From positions 3,162,001 to 3,226,000 of the forward strand of contig NZ_CP092431.1 in assembly GCF_022385335.1 (NCBI RefSeq): a stretch of DNA of 64,000 nt. The letters run 5' to 3'. The notes under the pieces were generated by a model that saw only the letters and a program-made list of their open reading frames with translations, did not search any database and was not told the origin of the DNA. The translations under genes were made by a program, and so were the position numbers. Source of the stretch: Streptomyces deccanensis. Lineage in GTDB: Bacteria; Actinomycetota; Actinomycetes; Streptomycetales; Streptomycetaceae. Of the stretch, positions 43,964 to 52,199 are shown piece after piece; the first letter of the stretch is position 1, and every line of letters begins with the position of its first letter.

Positions 43964-44746
43964 ATGACAGACACGCCAATGCCCCTAGAGGCACCCGAGG
44001 CGACTTCGATCGGTCGCCGTACCGTCCTGATCGCCACCGGCGCCACGGCCGCCACCCTGGCCGTCGGCGCCGCCGCGACGCCTGACGCCCTCACAGGCCC
44101 GACGGCCGCGACGGCGGCCACGGGGAACACCGCCCCCGTGGCCGCCGCGGCCGTCTGCACCCTCACAAAGGAGATGACCGAAGGCCCCTATTACCTCGAC
44201 GGACAGCTCGTCCGCGCCGACATCAGGGAGGACAAGACCGGCTTCCCCCTGGTGCTCACCCTCACCGTCGTGGACGACGACACCTGCGCCCCGCTCAGCA
44301 ACGCCCTGGTGGAGATCTGGCACTGCGACGCGCTCGGCGAGTACTCCGGCTTCGTCGGCGACAATGGCAATGACGAGCCCGACAACGGCACGTTCCTGCG
44401 GGGTCGCGCGGATCACGACGGTCTACCCCGGCTGGTACCGGGGCCGGTGCGTCCATATCCACCTCAAGGTGCACACCGACGTCACGCTCACCTCCGACAG
44501 CTCGTTCACGGGCGGCCAGGAACTCCACACCGGTCAGCTCTTCTTCTCCGAGACCGTCACCACCCGCGTCGCCGCGCTCTCCCCCTACTCGGCGAACACG
44601 GTCCCCCGCACGACCCTCGCCCAGGACTCCATCTACGACGAGGGAGGCGAACGCCTCCGGCCTTGCTCACCCTGACGGCCCTGGGCACGTCCCCGACGGC
44701 CGGGTACGCGGGGTCGCTGACGGTGGGGGTGGAGTCCGGCCGACCT
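43964..44746 (+). pseudogene. frameshifted intradiol ring-cleavage dioxygenase (Tat-secreted type)
   Basis: ATG 43964 opens a frame with a Tat signal (GRRTVLIATGATAATLAVG) and the dioxygenase N-terminus TEGPYYLDGQLVRADI. At about 44400, after NGTFLRG, the coding signal jumps to another frame: ARITTVYPGWYRGR, then iron-ligand HIHLKVHTD. About eight residues usually found at the jump are missing. Near 44655, after YDEGGE, it jumps back (LTLTALGTSPTAGYAGSLT). So there are two or more frameshifts plus a short deletion. All iron-ligand motifs survive but in different frames. Either a recent pseudogene or assembly error. Confidence 0.82.
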
Positions 44747-44825
44747 AGAGGGCCCCGACGGCCGCGACGGCTCCCTCCCGGACCGTGCGGGGGAGGGGGC
44801 CGGGCCGATGCCATGTCGCGGATCC

Positions 44826-44863
44826 CCTCGGCTGATCGGCGGACGGAAACCGATCAGCCGAGG
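44826..44863. terminator. hairpin terminator
   Basis: A perfect 14-bp stem CCTCGGCTGATCGG with a 10-nt loop, downstream of the broken dioxygenase. The rest of 44747-45043 shows nothing else I can name. Confidence 0.7.
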
Positions 44864-45043
44864 TCGGGCGAATCCGATCACCATCCGATCGAATTCATAC
44901 GGTTACGACCAGGCGTGATGTCCTCTCGATCCACTGGGTACTCATCGGGCGAGCACGGCTAGCGTGGGCGAGGTGCGGCAGTTCGCCTTTGACTCGCAGC
45001 GCCCCGTGCCCGTGCCCATCGACCCCATCGAGAGGAGGCGGCC

Positions 45044-45511
45044 GTGATGCCGGGCGGGAAGAGAGACGGCGGGGTCCGCGCGACAGGCGGAGCGGGCCGC
45101 GACGCCCCGGCCCTCCCTCCCGAAACCCTCCTGCTGAAACGCCACTTCACCGGAGAGAACCTCCCCCAGGTGCGGGCCCAGGTCGAGGACACGGCCGCGG
45201 CGGCGGGCCTCGGCGGCGTACGGCTCGGCGAGTTCACCCTCGCGGTCAGCGAGATCGCGGCCAACGCGGTCGAGCACGCCGGCGGTCAGGGCCGCCTCGA
45301 ACTGCGCCTCCTCCCCCACGAGTTGGAGTGCCGCATCACCGACAACGGCCCCGGCTTCACCCCCGCCATCCCCGAACTCCTCCCCGGCCTCACCGACACC
45401 TGCCCCGGCCGCGGCCTCTGGCTCGCCCACCTGGTCACGGACCGCCTGACGGTGACGACGGACGTGACGGGGGCGGGGGCGGAGGTCACACTGGCCGTGC
45501 GGCTGGGGTGA
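45044..45511 (+). CDS. RsbW-like ATP-binding (anti-sigma-type) protein
   Basis: A 155-aa GHKL ATPase of the HATPase_c_2 group, which in Streptomyces includes anti-sigma kinases and many orphans. Motifs: N-box EIAANAVEHAGG, G1 ITDNGPGF and G2 CPGRGLWLAHLVTD. Start may be GTG 45044 or ATG 45047, with AGAGGAGG at 45031-45038. It has no adjacent sigma factor, anti-anti-sigma (STAS) or PP2C gene. It may phosphorylate a partner elsewhere. Confidence 0.88.
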   Translation: MMPGGKRDGGVRATGGAGRDAPALPPETLLLKRHFTGENLPQVRAQVEDTAAAAGLGGVRLGEFTLAVSEIAANAVEHAGGQGRLELRLLPHELECRITDNGPGFTPAIPELLPGLTDTCPGRGLWLAHLVTDRLTVTTDVTGAGAEVTLAVRLG

Positions 45512-45570
45512 GTGTCGGCGGACCTTCTCCTGGTCACAGTGGCTCGGCGTCTGCTGGCTACGGTCGGTCC

Positions 45571-46047
45571 ATGCAGTGGATCACCCTGATCAGCACGATA
45601 GTGGGCGCGGCGATCGCCACGGGCTCCGCCCTGCTCCTGGACCGTCAACGCTGGAAGCGAGAGCGCCTGGAACGGGAGACACAAGCGCGTCGCACTCTTT
45701 ACGGGGAGTACCTGGCCAGTCTGTCCGAGGCTCGGCACACGTGCGGCAACCTAGCCCGGGACCCGGACATGGAGCCGTCGGTACGCCGGACCACCGCCCG
45801 TCACGCCTTCGGGCCGTGCATCGGACTCAGATACCAGATGACCATCAGCGCGCCCGGCCGCGTCGTTGACGCTTCAGAGGATGCTTTCCGCCGCCTGCGC
45901 GACCTCCGCGACCGGGTCATGGAGGGAGTACTCGCCACCGAGCCCGTGTACGTGGAGGGACGCCTGGCCTACAACGACGCCCTCGCCGTACTCCGTGCAC
46001 GCATGCGAGAGGATCTGCACGTCGGTGGGGACGACGCCGCGCCCTGA
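45571..46047 (+). CDS. membrane-anchored hypothetical protein
   Basis: A 158-aa protein. One N-terminal transmembrane helix (WITLISTIVGAAIATGSALLL) is followed by a charged helical cytoplasmic domain (DRQRWKRERLERETQARRTL), probably coiled-coil. ATG 45571 is at the hydrophobic start; the Shine-Dalgarno site is weak (GGTCGG). I do not recognise a family, though short proteins with this one-helix plus helical-domain layout are common in Streptomyces accessory DNA. It stands 59 nt after the ATPase gene on the same strand. Confidence 0.7.
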   Translation: MQWITLISTIVGAAIATGSALLLDRQRWKRERLERETQARRTLYGEYLASLSEARHTCGNLARDPDMEPSVRRTTARHAFGPCIGLRYQMTISAPGRVVDASEDAFRRLRDLRDRVMEGVLATEPVYVEGRLAYNDALAVLRARMREDLHVGGDDAAP

Positions 46048-46159
46048 GTTCGTGTCGTACGCCAGCACTCCACCCGTCACTCGTCATCCCCGGAGGCACG
46101 TCCAGGACTCCTGCCGGGGATGCGCCCGAGAGACGTCCCTACGTCCAAGGGGCCAGGAA

Positions 46160-46420
46160 CTACCCCCTCCCCACGATGCGCGACGTTCCAGGCGAGGCCT
46201 GGACCGACTGACGGCAGTCGGGCGCGGCCGGAGGTGTCGGCTCACCGTCGAGTGCACGGCACAGTGCGGCGTGCAGATGCTCGGCCTCGGCGAGGGTGAG
46301 GGTCAATTCGGCCTCCGTGGCTTGGCCGTCGGTGAGGGACAGACGCAGGGGTACGGCGAGGCGGTCGTCAGCAGTGCGGCGTACCGGCCGACCCGGTGGG
46401 CGTTCGATGGTCCAGGTCAT
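46160..46420 (-). CDS. small hypothetical protein (86 aa), third of a tiny-gene operon
   Basis: Starts MTWTIERPPGRPVRRTADD at ATG 46420, which overlaps the previous gene's stop by 4 nt. It has an amphipathic beta region and a helix (LTLAEAEHLHAALCRALDG). No recognised domain, signal or membrane segment. Overlap on the upstream side and direction shared with two other small genes support it being real. The set is divergent from the HTH-TPR regulator at 47185. Confidence 0.65.
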   Translation of the reverse strand: MTWTIERPPGRPVRRTADDRLAVPLRLSLTDGQATEAELTLTLAEAEHLHAALCRALDGEPTPPAAPDCRQSVQASPGTSRIVGRG

Positions 46421-46620
46421 GGTGCCGTCGCCCTTCCGATGCGCGCGAGGCGGTACGAGCCCCAGAGCCGCCGTCCGTCCTCGCAACCGTCCTGAGCCTT
46501 CGGCGTGCCTTTGCAGCCGACTGCGCACTTGCGGGTGTGTTCGAACCACAACCGGTAGGCGCGCAGCATGGGGAGCTCGGCGCGAGGGGCGGTGGACCGG
46601 CGCTTCTGTACGTCCGTCAT
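46417..46620 (-). CDS. small hypothetical protein (67 aa), second of a tiny-gene operon
   Basis: Starts at ATG 46620, overlapping the preceding stop by 4 nt, and its own stop overlaps the next start by 4 nt. Sequence features: basic, two cysteines within RKCAVGCKG and a third in DGCED. This suggests a possible metal site or disulfide. Aromatic-rich helix LRAYRLWFEHT. No family recognised. The double 4-nt overlap is the main evidence that it is translated. Confidence 0.65.
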   Translation of the reverse strand: MTDVQKRRSTAPRAELPMLRAYRLWFEHTRKCAVGCKGTPKAQDGCEDGRRLWGSYRLARIGRATAP

Positions 46621-46934
46621 GGGCGCGTCTCCTCGGCCGACCGTGCCGCGGCACGTGAGTTGCGGCGCACGTCGGGTGGCAGGAGGTAGACGCCGACAAG
46701 GCAGCTGGTGATGTCGTCGGCGGTGATCGCGGGGAGTTGGCTGTGCGGCCACGGGTGCGGGGCCCTGCGACGGCGGGCGCTTGCGAAAATCGCGGCCCAG
46801 ATCTCGGGGGAGGGACGGGGCGCGGGTGGAGTCGGCACAGGTTGCAGCGTCGCAACACAGGGGGTGCGGCGGGTTTCGCGTGAGCCGAAGGGCATCGCCC
46901 TCACCCATGTGAGTACGCGTGTGACGAGGTGCAT
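46617..46934 (-). CDS. small hypothetical protein (105 aa), first of a tiny-gene operon
   Basis: Starts MHLVTRVLTWVRAMPFGSR at ATG 46934 and ends with a stop overlapping the next ATG. The middle is Pro/Arg-rich. The C-terminal part (LPAITADDITSCLVGVYLL) looks folded. A later start is possible. Function unknown. It is the promoter-proximal gene of three overlapping minus-strand genes and faces the HTH-TPR regulator across a 250-nt gap (46935-47184). Confidence 0.6.
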   Translation of the reverse strand: MHLVTRVLTWVRAMPFGSRETRRTPCVATLQPVPTPPAPRPSPEIWAAIFASARRRRAPHPWPHSQLPAITADDITSCLVGVYLLPPDVRRNSRAAARSAEETRP

Positions 46935-47184
46935 CGTCGGTCTCCTAGGCAGGTCGGTCGAGCCACGCAGCCGTTCGGCGCTCGCCAGGTTTCGCGTGCC
47001 GGGGCGGCTGGTCGCGTCACCACCCAGGCAATCAGCAGCCGGAGAGCGACTGCGATGCCGGAGCAATGCAAGAACGATGAAAGTCGGCCGAGGGTGGGTG
47101 AATCGACACCAAGGGCGGGGCACACCTGACGTGGGAGCAGTACTGTCGCCGAATTCGTCACCTCGGACACCGCCCGGAGCCTGA

Positions 47185-48504
47185 ATGGCTGATCGCCGCA
47201 AAATCCCCAATCCGCGACTGCGCGCGGTACGCGAGGGTGACTTCCAAATGTCGCGCCAGGAGTTCGCGCATCTGATCGTCGCTACGGGCGAGGAGATCGG
47301 GGAGGTGGTCGCCTGCAGTTCACGCTTGGTGGCCGCATGGGAGGACGGCGAGGTCCGACTCCCACGAGGGGTCTACCGACGCATCCTCACCCGGTTGACC
47401 GGGTGCACCATGCAGGACTTGGGATTCCGCCTCGAGAGCCCGACACAGCGCGTCGCGTCGCCTGTCACAGGCATAGGGGCGAAACAGCAAGGTCCGGTGG
47501 ACCGCCGCGTATTTCTCACCGACAGCGCGGGCGCAGCGCTGTCGCTCCTCCCCCTCGCCTTCGCCGACAGAACCAGGAGTCCGCAGGGGAGGATCGGGGA
47601 AGGAGACGTCCAGCGCCTCCACGGAACAGTCGCCACCATCTATGCGCACGATCACGACCACGGCTCCTCCGCCCTACTGCGCGGCGACGCCGGTACAGCG
47701 CTGAACACTGCCTACAACTGGCTGCAGAGCGGATCGTTCACCGATACCACGGGGCGTAGGTTGCGCTCCACCACCGGGCATCTGTCCATCGCCGCCGGGT
47801 GGCTCAGCTACGACTCCGGTCGCGCCGCTGACGCCCGCTCGCTTTACGGCGAAGCCCTGGCCGCCGCGAGGTTGGCGGACGACCCAGCTCTGGAAGGACA
47901 TGCGTTCGGTTGCCTCTCCCTGCTCGCCAAGGCCAGCGGGCGGCCCAGGGAAGCCGTATCCGCCGCTCAGGGCGCGCAGAACGCGGTCCGTACATACGGT
48001 TCGGCCTGGATGCTCAGCCTCTTCTCGATGCGCGAAGCAGGTGGTTGGGCCCTGCTCGGCGACGCCGGCGCGGCAGATCGGGCCATCGTCCGCGCCCACG
48101 ATCTTTACTCCAGGGGCCCTGCCGAGGCGGACCCGGAATGGCTTGAGTTCTACACCCCGGCCGAACTCGCCGGGCTGGAAGCACTCGCCCGTGCTGACCT
48201 CGACCAGCACGAACGAGCCGCTGCCGGAGCCGAACAGGCCGTCATGTTGCACGGCGACCGGTTCACGCGGAACAAGGCCCTGTACACAGCCGACGTCGCG
48301 ATCCAACATGCAGTGAGCAACCGGCCGGAGCCCGAAGCTGCGGCCGAAGCAGCCCGGCGAGTGCTCGCCTATGTGCCCCAGGTACGTTCCGACCGTCTGC
48401 TCCAGCAGTTGCACAACGTGGAGAGCGCGCTCCAGAGGCACTCGAAACTACCTGCGGTCGCTGAGTGGCTGGAGGAGTACCGCACCATCGCCCGTACTGG
48501 CTGA
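47185..48504 (+). CDS. HTH-type regulator with TPR-like C-terminal domain
   Basis: 439 aa. Residues about 15-75 form an XRE-like helix-turn-helix (MSRQEFAHLI, CSSRLVAAWEDGEVRLPRGVYRRIL). A Tat-like RRVFLTDSAG segment in the middle is probably a chance pattern. The remaining ~300 aa are helical repeats (ALNTAYNWLQSG, AADARSLYGEALAAARL, GHAFGCLSLLAKASG), i.e. TPR-like. This layout is typical of the many streptomycete regulators paired with small partner proteins. ATG 47185 follows CGGAG. Divergent from the tiny-gene operon and 10 nt upstream of a GNAT gene. Confidence 0.85.
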   Translation: MADRRKIPNPRLRAVREGDFQMSRQEFAHLIVATGEEIGEVVACSSRLVAAWEDGEVRLPRGVYRRILTRLTGCTMQDLGFRLESPTQRVASPVTGIGAKQQGPVDRRVFLTDSAGAALSLLPLAFADRTRSPQGRIGEGDVQRLHGTVATIYAHDHDHGSSALLRGDAGTALNTAYNWLQSGSFTDTTGRRLRSTTGHLSIAAGWLSYDSGRAADARSLYGEALAAARLADDPALEGHAFGCLSLLAKASGRPREAVSAAQGAQNAVRTYGSAWMLSLFSMREAGGWALLGDAGAADRAIVRAHDLYSRGPAEADPEWLEFYTPAELAGLEALARADLDQHERAAAGAEQAVMLHGDRFTRNKALYTADVAIQHAVSNRPEPEAAAEAARRVLAYVPQVRSDRLLQQLHNVESALQRHSKLPAVAEWLEEYRTIARTG

Positions 48505-48514
48505 GGAGGAGACG

Positions 48515-49093
48515 ATGACCACCCCGAGCACCCGTGCCGACGTGGTGATCAGGTCCTATGGCCCAGGTCAGGTCCCCCCACTCGTGGACGTCGTCGCCGA
48601 CATCTGGGCCGATGCCCACCCGGAGTTGGTCGACATACCAGGTGCGGAAGCACTCGGACTTTCCGTCCCCGCGCTGCACCGCCAGCTCACTGGGCACCTC
48701 AAACACGCAGGCTTCGCTCTGGTCGTCGCGTACGCCGCCGGCACGGCGGTCGGGTTCGGGTACGCGTTCCCGTGCGACGCTGCGTACTGGTTCGGTGCCG
48801 ACCTGGTCGACCAGGTGCCCGAGGCCGCCCGGACCGAGCGGCTGATGGGCCTGTGCGAACTCGCCGTACGTCCGCCCTGGCAGTCCCAGGGCATCGGCTC
48901 CCATCTCCACGCCGAACTCCTCAAGACCATCGCCCCCTCCTGGTCGTCCCTCCTCGCCCTGCCTTCCAACCGTCGGGGACAGGACCTGTACGCCCGACTC
49001 GGCTACGAATACGCGGGCCCGTACCGCAACACCCCCGACGGCCCCGAGTTCGACCTGCTGCTTCTGCGCGTAGGAACACGGCTCAACTCGTGA
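48515..49093 (+). CDS. GNAT family N-acetyltransferase
   Basis: A 192-aa acetyl-CoA-dependent transferase. Motif A, the CoA-binding loop, is seen as LAVRPPWQSQGIGSHLHAELL (R/QxxGxG/A); the later part has NRRGQDLYARLGYEYAGPY, typical of motif B. ATG 48515 follows AGGAGGAG, 10 nt after the HTH-TPR gene, so the two are co-transcribed. Substrate unknown. It could modify a small molecule or the products of the divergent tiny genes, a purely positional guess. Confidence 0.9.
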   Translation: MTTPSTRADVVIRSYGPGQVPPLVDVVADIWADAHPELVDIPGAEALGLSVPALHRQLTGHLKHAGFALVVAYAAGTAVGFGYAFPCDAAYWFGADLVDQVPEAARTERLMGLCELAVRPPWQSQGIGSHLHAELLKTIAPSWSSLLALPSNRRGQDLYARLGYEYAGPYRNTPDGPEFDLLLLRVGTRLNS

Positions 49094-49144
49094 CGCTCGC
49101 GGGCAGGCAGAATGAGGGCCCAAATACACGGCGCAGGAGTGAAT

Positions 49145-49546
49145 ATGACGATGTATCTGGTTGAGGACGACGGGCGATGGGTCAAGCACTCCGGGGAAGC
49201 AGGGCACAGCGGAACGGAATGGGGGCCTGCCGACTTGGAGCGCGCGGCCGTCTTTCTGGGTGAACTGTCGCCGCAGGCTATGCAGGTGTTCGAGTATCTG
49301 CTGCGCAACCCCGGCCGGGAAATCCACTGCACAGAACTCGTGGACGAGGCTCTGGGCGGAGCCAACGGAGTCGATCCGGCGCGTCGGGTCGCGGGTGTGT
49401 TGTCCGGGATGAGCAAGGCGCATGACAACAGCGATCGGCGCTACCCGTTTGTCTGGTGGGAGGCCCCCCAGGGGCGTGCGGGCGCGACGTACGCGGTCAG
49501 GCCCTCGGTGGCGGCGGTGTTCCTGGCCGCTCGGCTCGGGCGGTGA
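49145..49546 (+). CDS. hypothetical protein, possibly DUF6416-like
   Basis: A 133-aa soluble protein. The body looks like a winged-helix-type helical domain (AAVFLGELSPQAMQVFEYLL, EIHCTELVDEALGG, DPARRVAGVLSGMSK) followed by a Trp/Tyr-rich end. I think of DUF6416 but the match is by eye. ATG 49145 follows AGGAG; an open extension to 49112 precedes that site. It lies 51 nt after the GNAT gene in the same direction, possibly the third gene of that unit. Confidence 0.68.
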   Translation: MTMYLVEDDGRWVKHSGEAGHSGTEWGPADLERAAVFLGELSPQAMQVFEYLLRNPGREIHCTELVDEALGGANGVDPARRVAGVLSGMSKAHDNSDRRYPFVWWEAPQGRAGATYAVRPSVAAVFLAARLGR

Positions 49547-49620
49547 CACCGGGGCCGGAACCGGATCGCCAAGTGGGTGATCCGGGCACGTCTTCGCGAA
49601 CGTGAGATCAGGGAGGGCGT

Positions 49621-50463
49621 ATGGAGCCGTCGGAGCTTCGGCGCGCGGTTGAGGCGGGGTGGGCGACCGCCTCGGGGCTGGGGCTTCAGGTCGACGATGT
49701 GGTCGTCGTCCACGATTCGGACCGTGTCGCGCTGCGTCTGGTTCCCTGCGATGTGCTGGTTCGGGTCGCGCCCGTGGGGCAGCTGGCCGAATCCGAGTTC
49801 GAAGTGGAAGTCGCTCGCCGTCTCACTGATGCCGGGGCTCCGGTGGCGGAGCTCGAACCCCGGGTCGAGCCACGGGTCCATGTGAGTGATGCCTTCGCCG
49901 TCTCGCTGTGGACCTACTACGAACCGCTGGGGGCGGAGATCTCGGCGGCCGACTACGCGGACGCGTTCCTGCGGCATCACGCCGTCCTGCGCCGGATCGA
50001 TCTGGACGCACCGCACGTCACCGACCGAGTTGCCGCGGCCCTCAGAGAGGTGAACGACCGGGAGCGCTCCCCCGAGTTGCCCGATGCCGACCGGGAACTC
50101 CTCAGCGACACACTCAGCGACACACTCAGTGGGCTGCGCACCGCGCTCGGCGGCGAGCAACTGCTGCACGGCGAGCCCCATCCGGGCAACCTCCTCAACA
50201 CACGGCGCGGCCCGCTCTTCGTGGACCTCGCGACGTGTTGCCGTGGGCCGGTCGAGTTCGACCTCGCCCACGCGCCCGAGGACGTGGCCCAGCACTACAC
50301 CGGGGCCGACCACGGCCTGATCCACCGGTGCCGCGCCCTGAACTGGGCGATGTTCTCAGCCTGGCGATGGCGCCGGGACGACCGGATGCCCGACCGGGGC
50401 CACTGGAGAGTGGAGGGGCTCAACCGGGTCCGTGCCGCACTCGATCGCCGCGACCCAAGCTGA
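49621..50463 (+). CDS. aminoglycoside-phosphotransferase-like kinase
   Basis: A 280-aa APH-fold kinase. The catalytic loop is LLHGEPHPGNLLNT and the metal-binding region is FVDLATCCRGPVEFDLAH. ATG 49621 follows GGGAGGG. A 12-nt tandem duplication inside the gene encodes LSDTLSDTLSG. Substrate unknown; no resistance role can be inferred. It is distinct from the 41112 kinase. Four ACACGGC repeats follow within 10 nt of its stop. It lies 74 nt after the DUF6416-like gene and could be part of the same plus-strand unit. Confidence 0.88.
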   Translation: MEPSELRRAVEAGWATASGLGLQVDDVVVVHDSDRVALRLVPCDVLVRVAPVGQLAESEFEVEVARRLTDAGAPVAELEPRVEPRVHVSDAFAVSLWTYYEPLGAEISAADYADAFLRHHAVLRRIDLDAPHVTDRVAAALREVNDRERSPELPDADRELLSDTLSDTLSGLRTALGGEQLLHGEPHPGNLLNTRRGPLFVDLATCCRGPVEFDLAHAPEDVAQHYTGADHGLIHRCRALNWAMFSAWRWRRDDRMPDRGHWRVEGLNRVRAALDRRDPS

Positions 50464-50470
50464 ACTCAGA

Positions 50471-50498
50471 ACACGGCACACGGCACACGGCACACGGC
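50471..50498 (+). repeat. four 7-nt tandem repeats ACACGGC
   Basis: Perfect microsatellite of four ACACGGC units just after the kinase stop (50463), in the gap to the convergent TauE gene. Confidence 0.9.
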
Positions 50499-50530
50499 AG
50501 AACACAGGACAACAACCCCGGGGACAGCCG

Positions 50531-51472
50531 TTACCGGCGGGCCGCGACCCGCTCGTCGAGGCCCGTCGCGTCCTCCCCCGCCTCCCCGAGGGGCTTCGGC
50601 GTCACAGCCCTCTCCTTCAGGTGTTCGCGGATCGAGTACGTGAGCGCCGCCGCCCACAGTGCGTACACCGTCACGTAGACCACCGTGCTCACAGCCCCCG
50701 ACGCCGCGAGCCAGTCGCTGTTCAGGAGGGTGCGGGTGTTCGTCGCGATGATGACTCCGCCCACCGCCGAGCCCAGGACCCGCGGCGGGACCAGGCGGAC
50801 CAGCCACGCGGCGATCGGCGCGGCGATCAGGCCGCCCAGCAGGAACGCGGCGACCCAGGCCCAGTCGAGGCCCTGGGAGCCGAGGGAGAAGAGGAAGCCC
50901 AGGCTCGCGGAGACCGCGACGAGGAACTCGCTCGTGTCGATGGAGCCGATGACCTTACGGGGTTCCATGCGGCCGCTGGCCAGCAGCGCCGGCGTGCCCA
51001 CCGGGCCCCAGCCGCCCCCGCCGGTCGCGTCCAGGAACCCGGCGACCAGGCCCAGCGGGGACAGGAACCGCTTCCGCAGCGGCTGACCGAGGCGTTCCTT
51101 CGGCAGGCCGCGCAGGGTGAAGCGGGACAGGACGTACACGCCCAGGCCGAGCAGGATCAGCGACATCAGCGGGCCGGCGGTCTCCGTGGAGAGCGACGAG
51201 AGGACCGTCGCGCCGAGGAACGCGCCCACCGCCCCCGGTACGCCGATCCTGGCGACGACCTTCCAGTCCACGTTCCCGAACCGCCAGTGCGAGGCGCCCG
51301 ACATCAGGGTCGTGCCGATCTCGGCGAGGTGCACCGTGGCGGAGGCGGCGGCCGGATTGGTGCCCATGGCGAGCAGCAGCGTCGTCGAGGTCACTCCGTA
51401 GGCCATGCCCAGGCTGCCGTCCACGAGTTGCGCGCCCAGGCCCGCAAGCGCGAGCAGTACCAACGTCCGCAT
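50531..51472 (-). CDS. TauE/SafE family sulfite/sulfur-anion exporter
   Basis: A 313-aa membrane protein with about eight helices and the TauE/SafE duplicated motifs: GLGAQLVDGSLGMAYGV near the start and VAGFLDATGGGGWGPVG in the middle. The family exports sulfite, sulfoacetate or related anions (family knowledge). ATG 51472 follows GAAGGAC; an upstream in-frame ATG at 51562 would add a GKP-repeat tail that is only a translated 9-nt repeat. An Rrf2 regulator gene is 193 nt upstream in the same direction. Confidence 0.9.
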   Translation of the reverse strand: MRTLVLLALAGLGAQLVDGSLGMAYGVTSTTLLLAMGTNPAAASATVHLAEIGTTLMSGASHWRFGNVDWKVVARIGVPGAVGAFLGATVLSSLSTETAGPLMSLILLGLGVYVLSRFTLRGLPKERLGQPLRKRFLSPLGLVAGFLDATGGGGWGPVGTPALLASGRMEPRKVIGSIDTSEFLVAVSASLGFLFSLGSQGLDWAWVAAFLLGGLIAAPIAAWLVRLVPPRVLGSAVGGVIIATNTRTLLNSDWLAASGAVSTVVYVTVYALWAAALTYSIREHLKERAVTPKPLGEAGEDATGLDERVAARR

Positions 51473-51511
51473 GCGTCCTTCGTCCCGTCTTCCGCTTCCG
51501 TCGCCGCTGTT

Positions 51512-51556
51512 CCCCGGCTTCCCTGGCTTTCCGGGCTTCCGGGGCTTCCCGGGCTT
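51512..51556 (-). repeat. five imperfect 9-nt tandem repeats upstream of tauE
   Basis: Units of the form CC(C/G)GGGCTT at 9-nt spacing. They lie in the leader of the TauE/SafE gene and would encode GKP repeats only if an unlikely far-upstream start were used. Confidence 0.75.
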
Positions 51557-51665
51557 TCCCACCGGTTAAGTAGGGATGGGCCGAACGGCAACGGTACGAG
51601 AGCAAGCTGAGGAATGGCTGAGGACGAGGTGACGATCCTGTGCACGGGCACCCGGCGGAGCCCTC

Positions 51666-52124
51666 CTACGGGTTCTCCCAGGCCGCCGGTTCCGCCGCCA
51701 GTTCCTTCACCGGCACGGGCAGCGCGTTCGCCGCGATGTCGGCGACCGTGACGCCCTCCAGGATCCGGCGGACGTTGGCCCGCAGGGCGATCCACAGCGG
51801 CAGCAGCGGCTCGGCCGAGCCGGTGTAGGTCAGGCCGGTGGGTCGTTCGCCGCGCACCGACACGATGGGCCCGTCGACGGCCCGGATCACGTCGGCGACG
51901 GTGATGGCGGAGGGCTCGCGGGCGAGCAGGTACCCGCCGCTGCCGCCCCGCCGGCTGGTGACCAGGCCGCCCCGCCGCAGGTCCGCGAGGATGCCCTCCA
52001 GGAACTTGTGCGGGATCTCCTGCACGGTCGCGATGACTTCCGCCTTCACCGGACCGCCGTCCTGCCGTACGGCGACTTCCAGTACCGCGCGTACGGCGTA
52101 ATCCGCCCGTGCCGAGATCCTCAT
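51666..52124 (-). CDS. Rrf2 family transcriptional regulator
   Basis: A 152-aa winged-helix repressor. MRISARADYAVRAVLEVAV, EIPHKFLEGILADLRRGGLV and SRRGGSGGYLLAREP are textbook Rrf2. The three-cysteine cluster of iron-sulfur members (IscR, NsrR) is absent, so it is more like the CymR branch that senses sulfur or cysteine status. ATG 52124. Adjacent to the TauE/SafE exporter, which it probably controls. GH51 lies 76 nt upstream, in the same direction. Confidence 0.9.
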   Translation of the reverse strand: MRISARADYAVRAVLEVAVRQDGGPVKAEVIATVQEIPHKFLEGILADLRRGGLVTSRRGGSGGYLLAREPSAITVADVIRAVDGPIVSVRGERPTGLTYTGSAEPLLPLWIALRANVRRILEGVTVADIAANALPVPVKELAAEPAAWENP

Positions 52125-52199
52125 GCGGAACATTGTCGACCACGCGGACGCCCCGGCGGTCCCGCGCCCGGCAGGGGGCGCGGGCCCGGTCACGGTCTC

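Noticed and set aside
41112..50463. Aminoglycoside resistance genes
   Set aside because: Both APH-like proteins carry only generic kinase motifs; no subclass features of known resistance enzymes are visible.
42105..50500. Integrated prophage or ICE
   Set aside because: No integrase, att-flanking tRNA, structural, replication or conjugation gene is seen; only scattered accessory genes and one tnpB element.
51473..51562. GKP-repeat N-terminal extension of TauE/SafE
   Set aside because: It is only a translated 9-nt tandem repeat. ATG 51472 has a ribosome binding site and begins at the first membrane helix.
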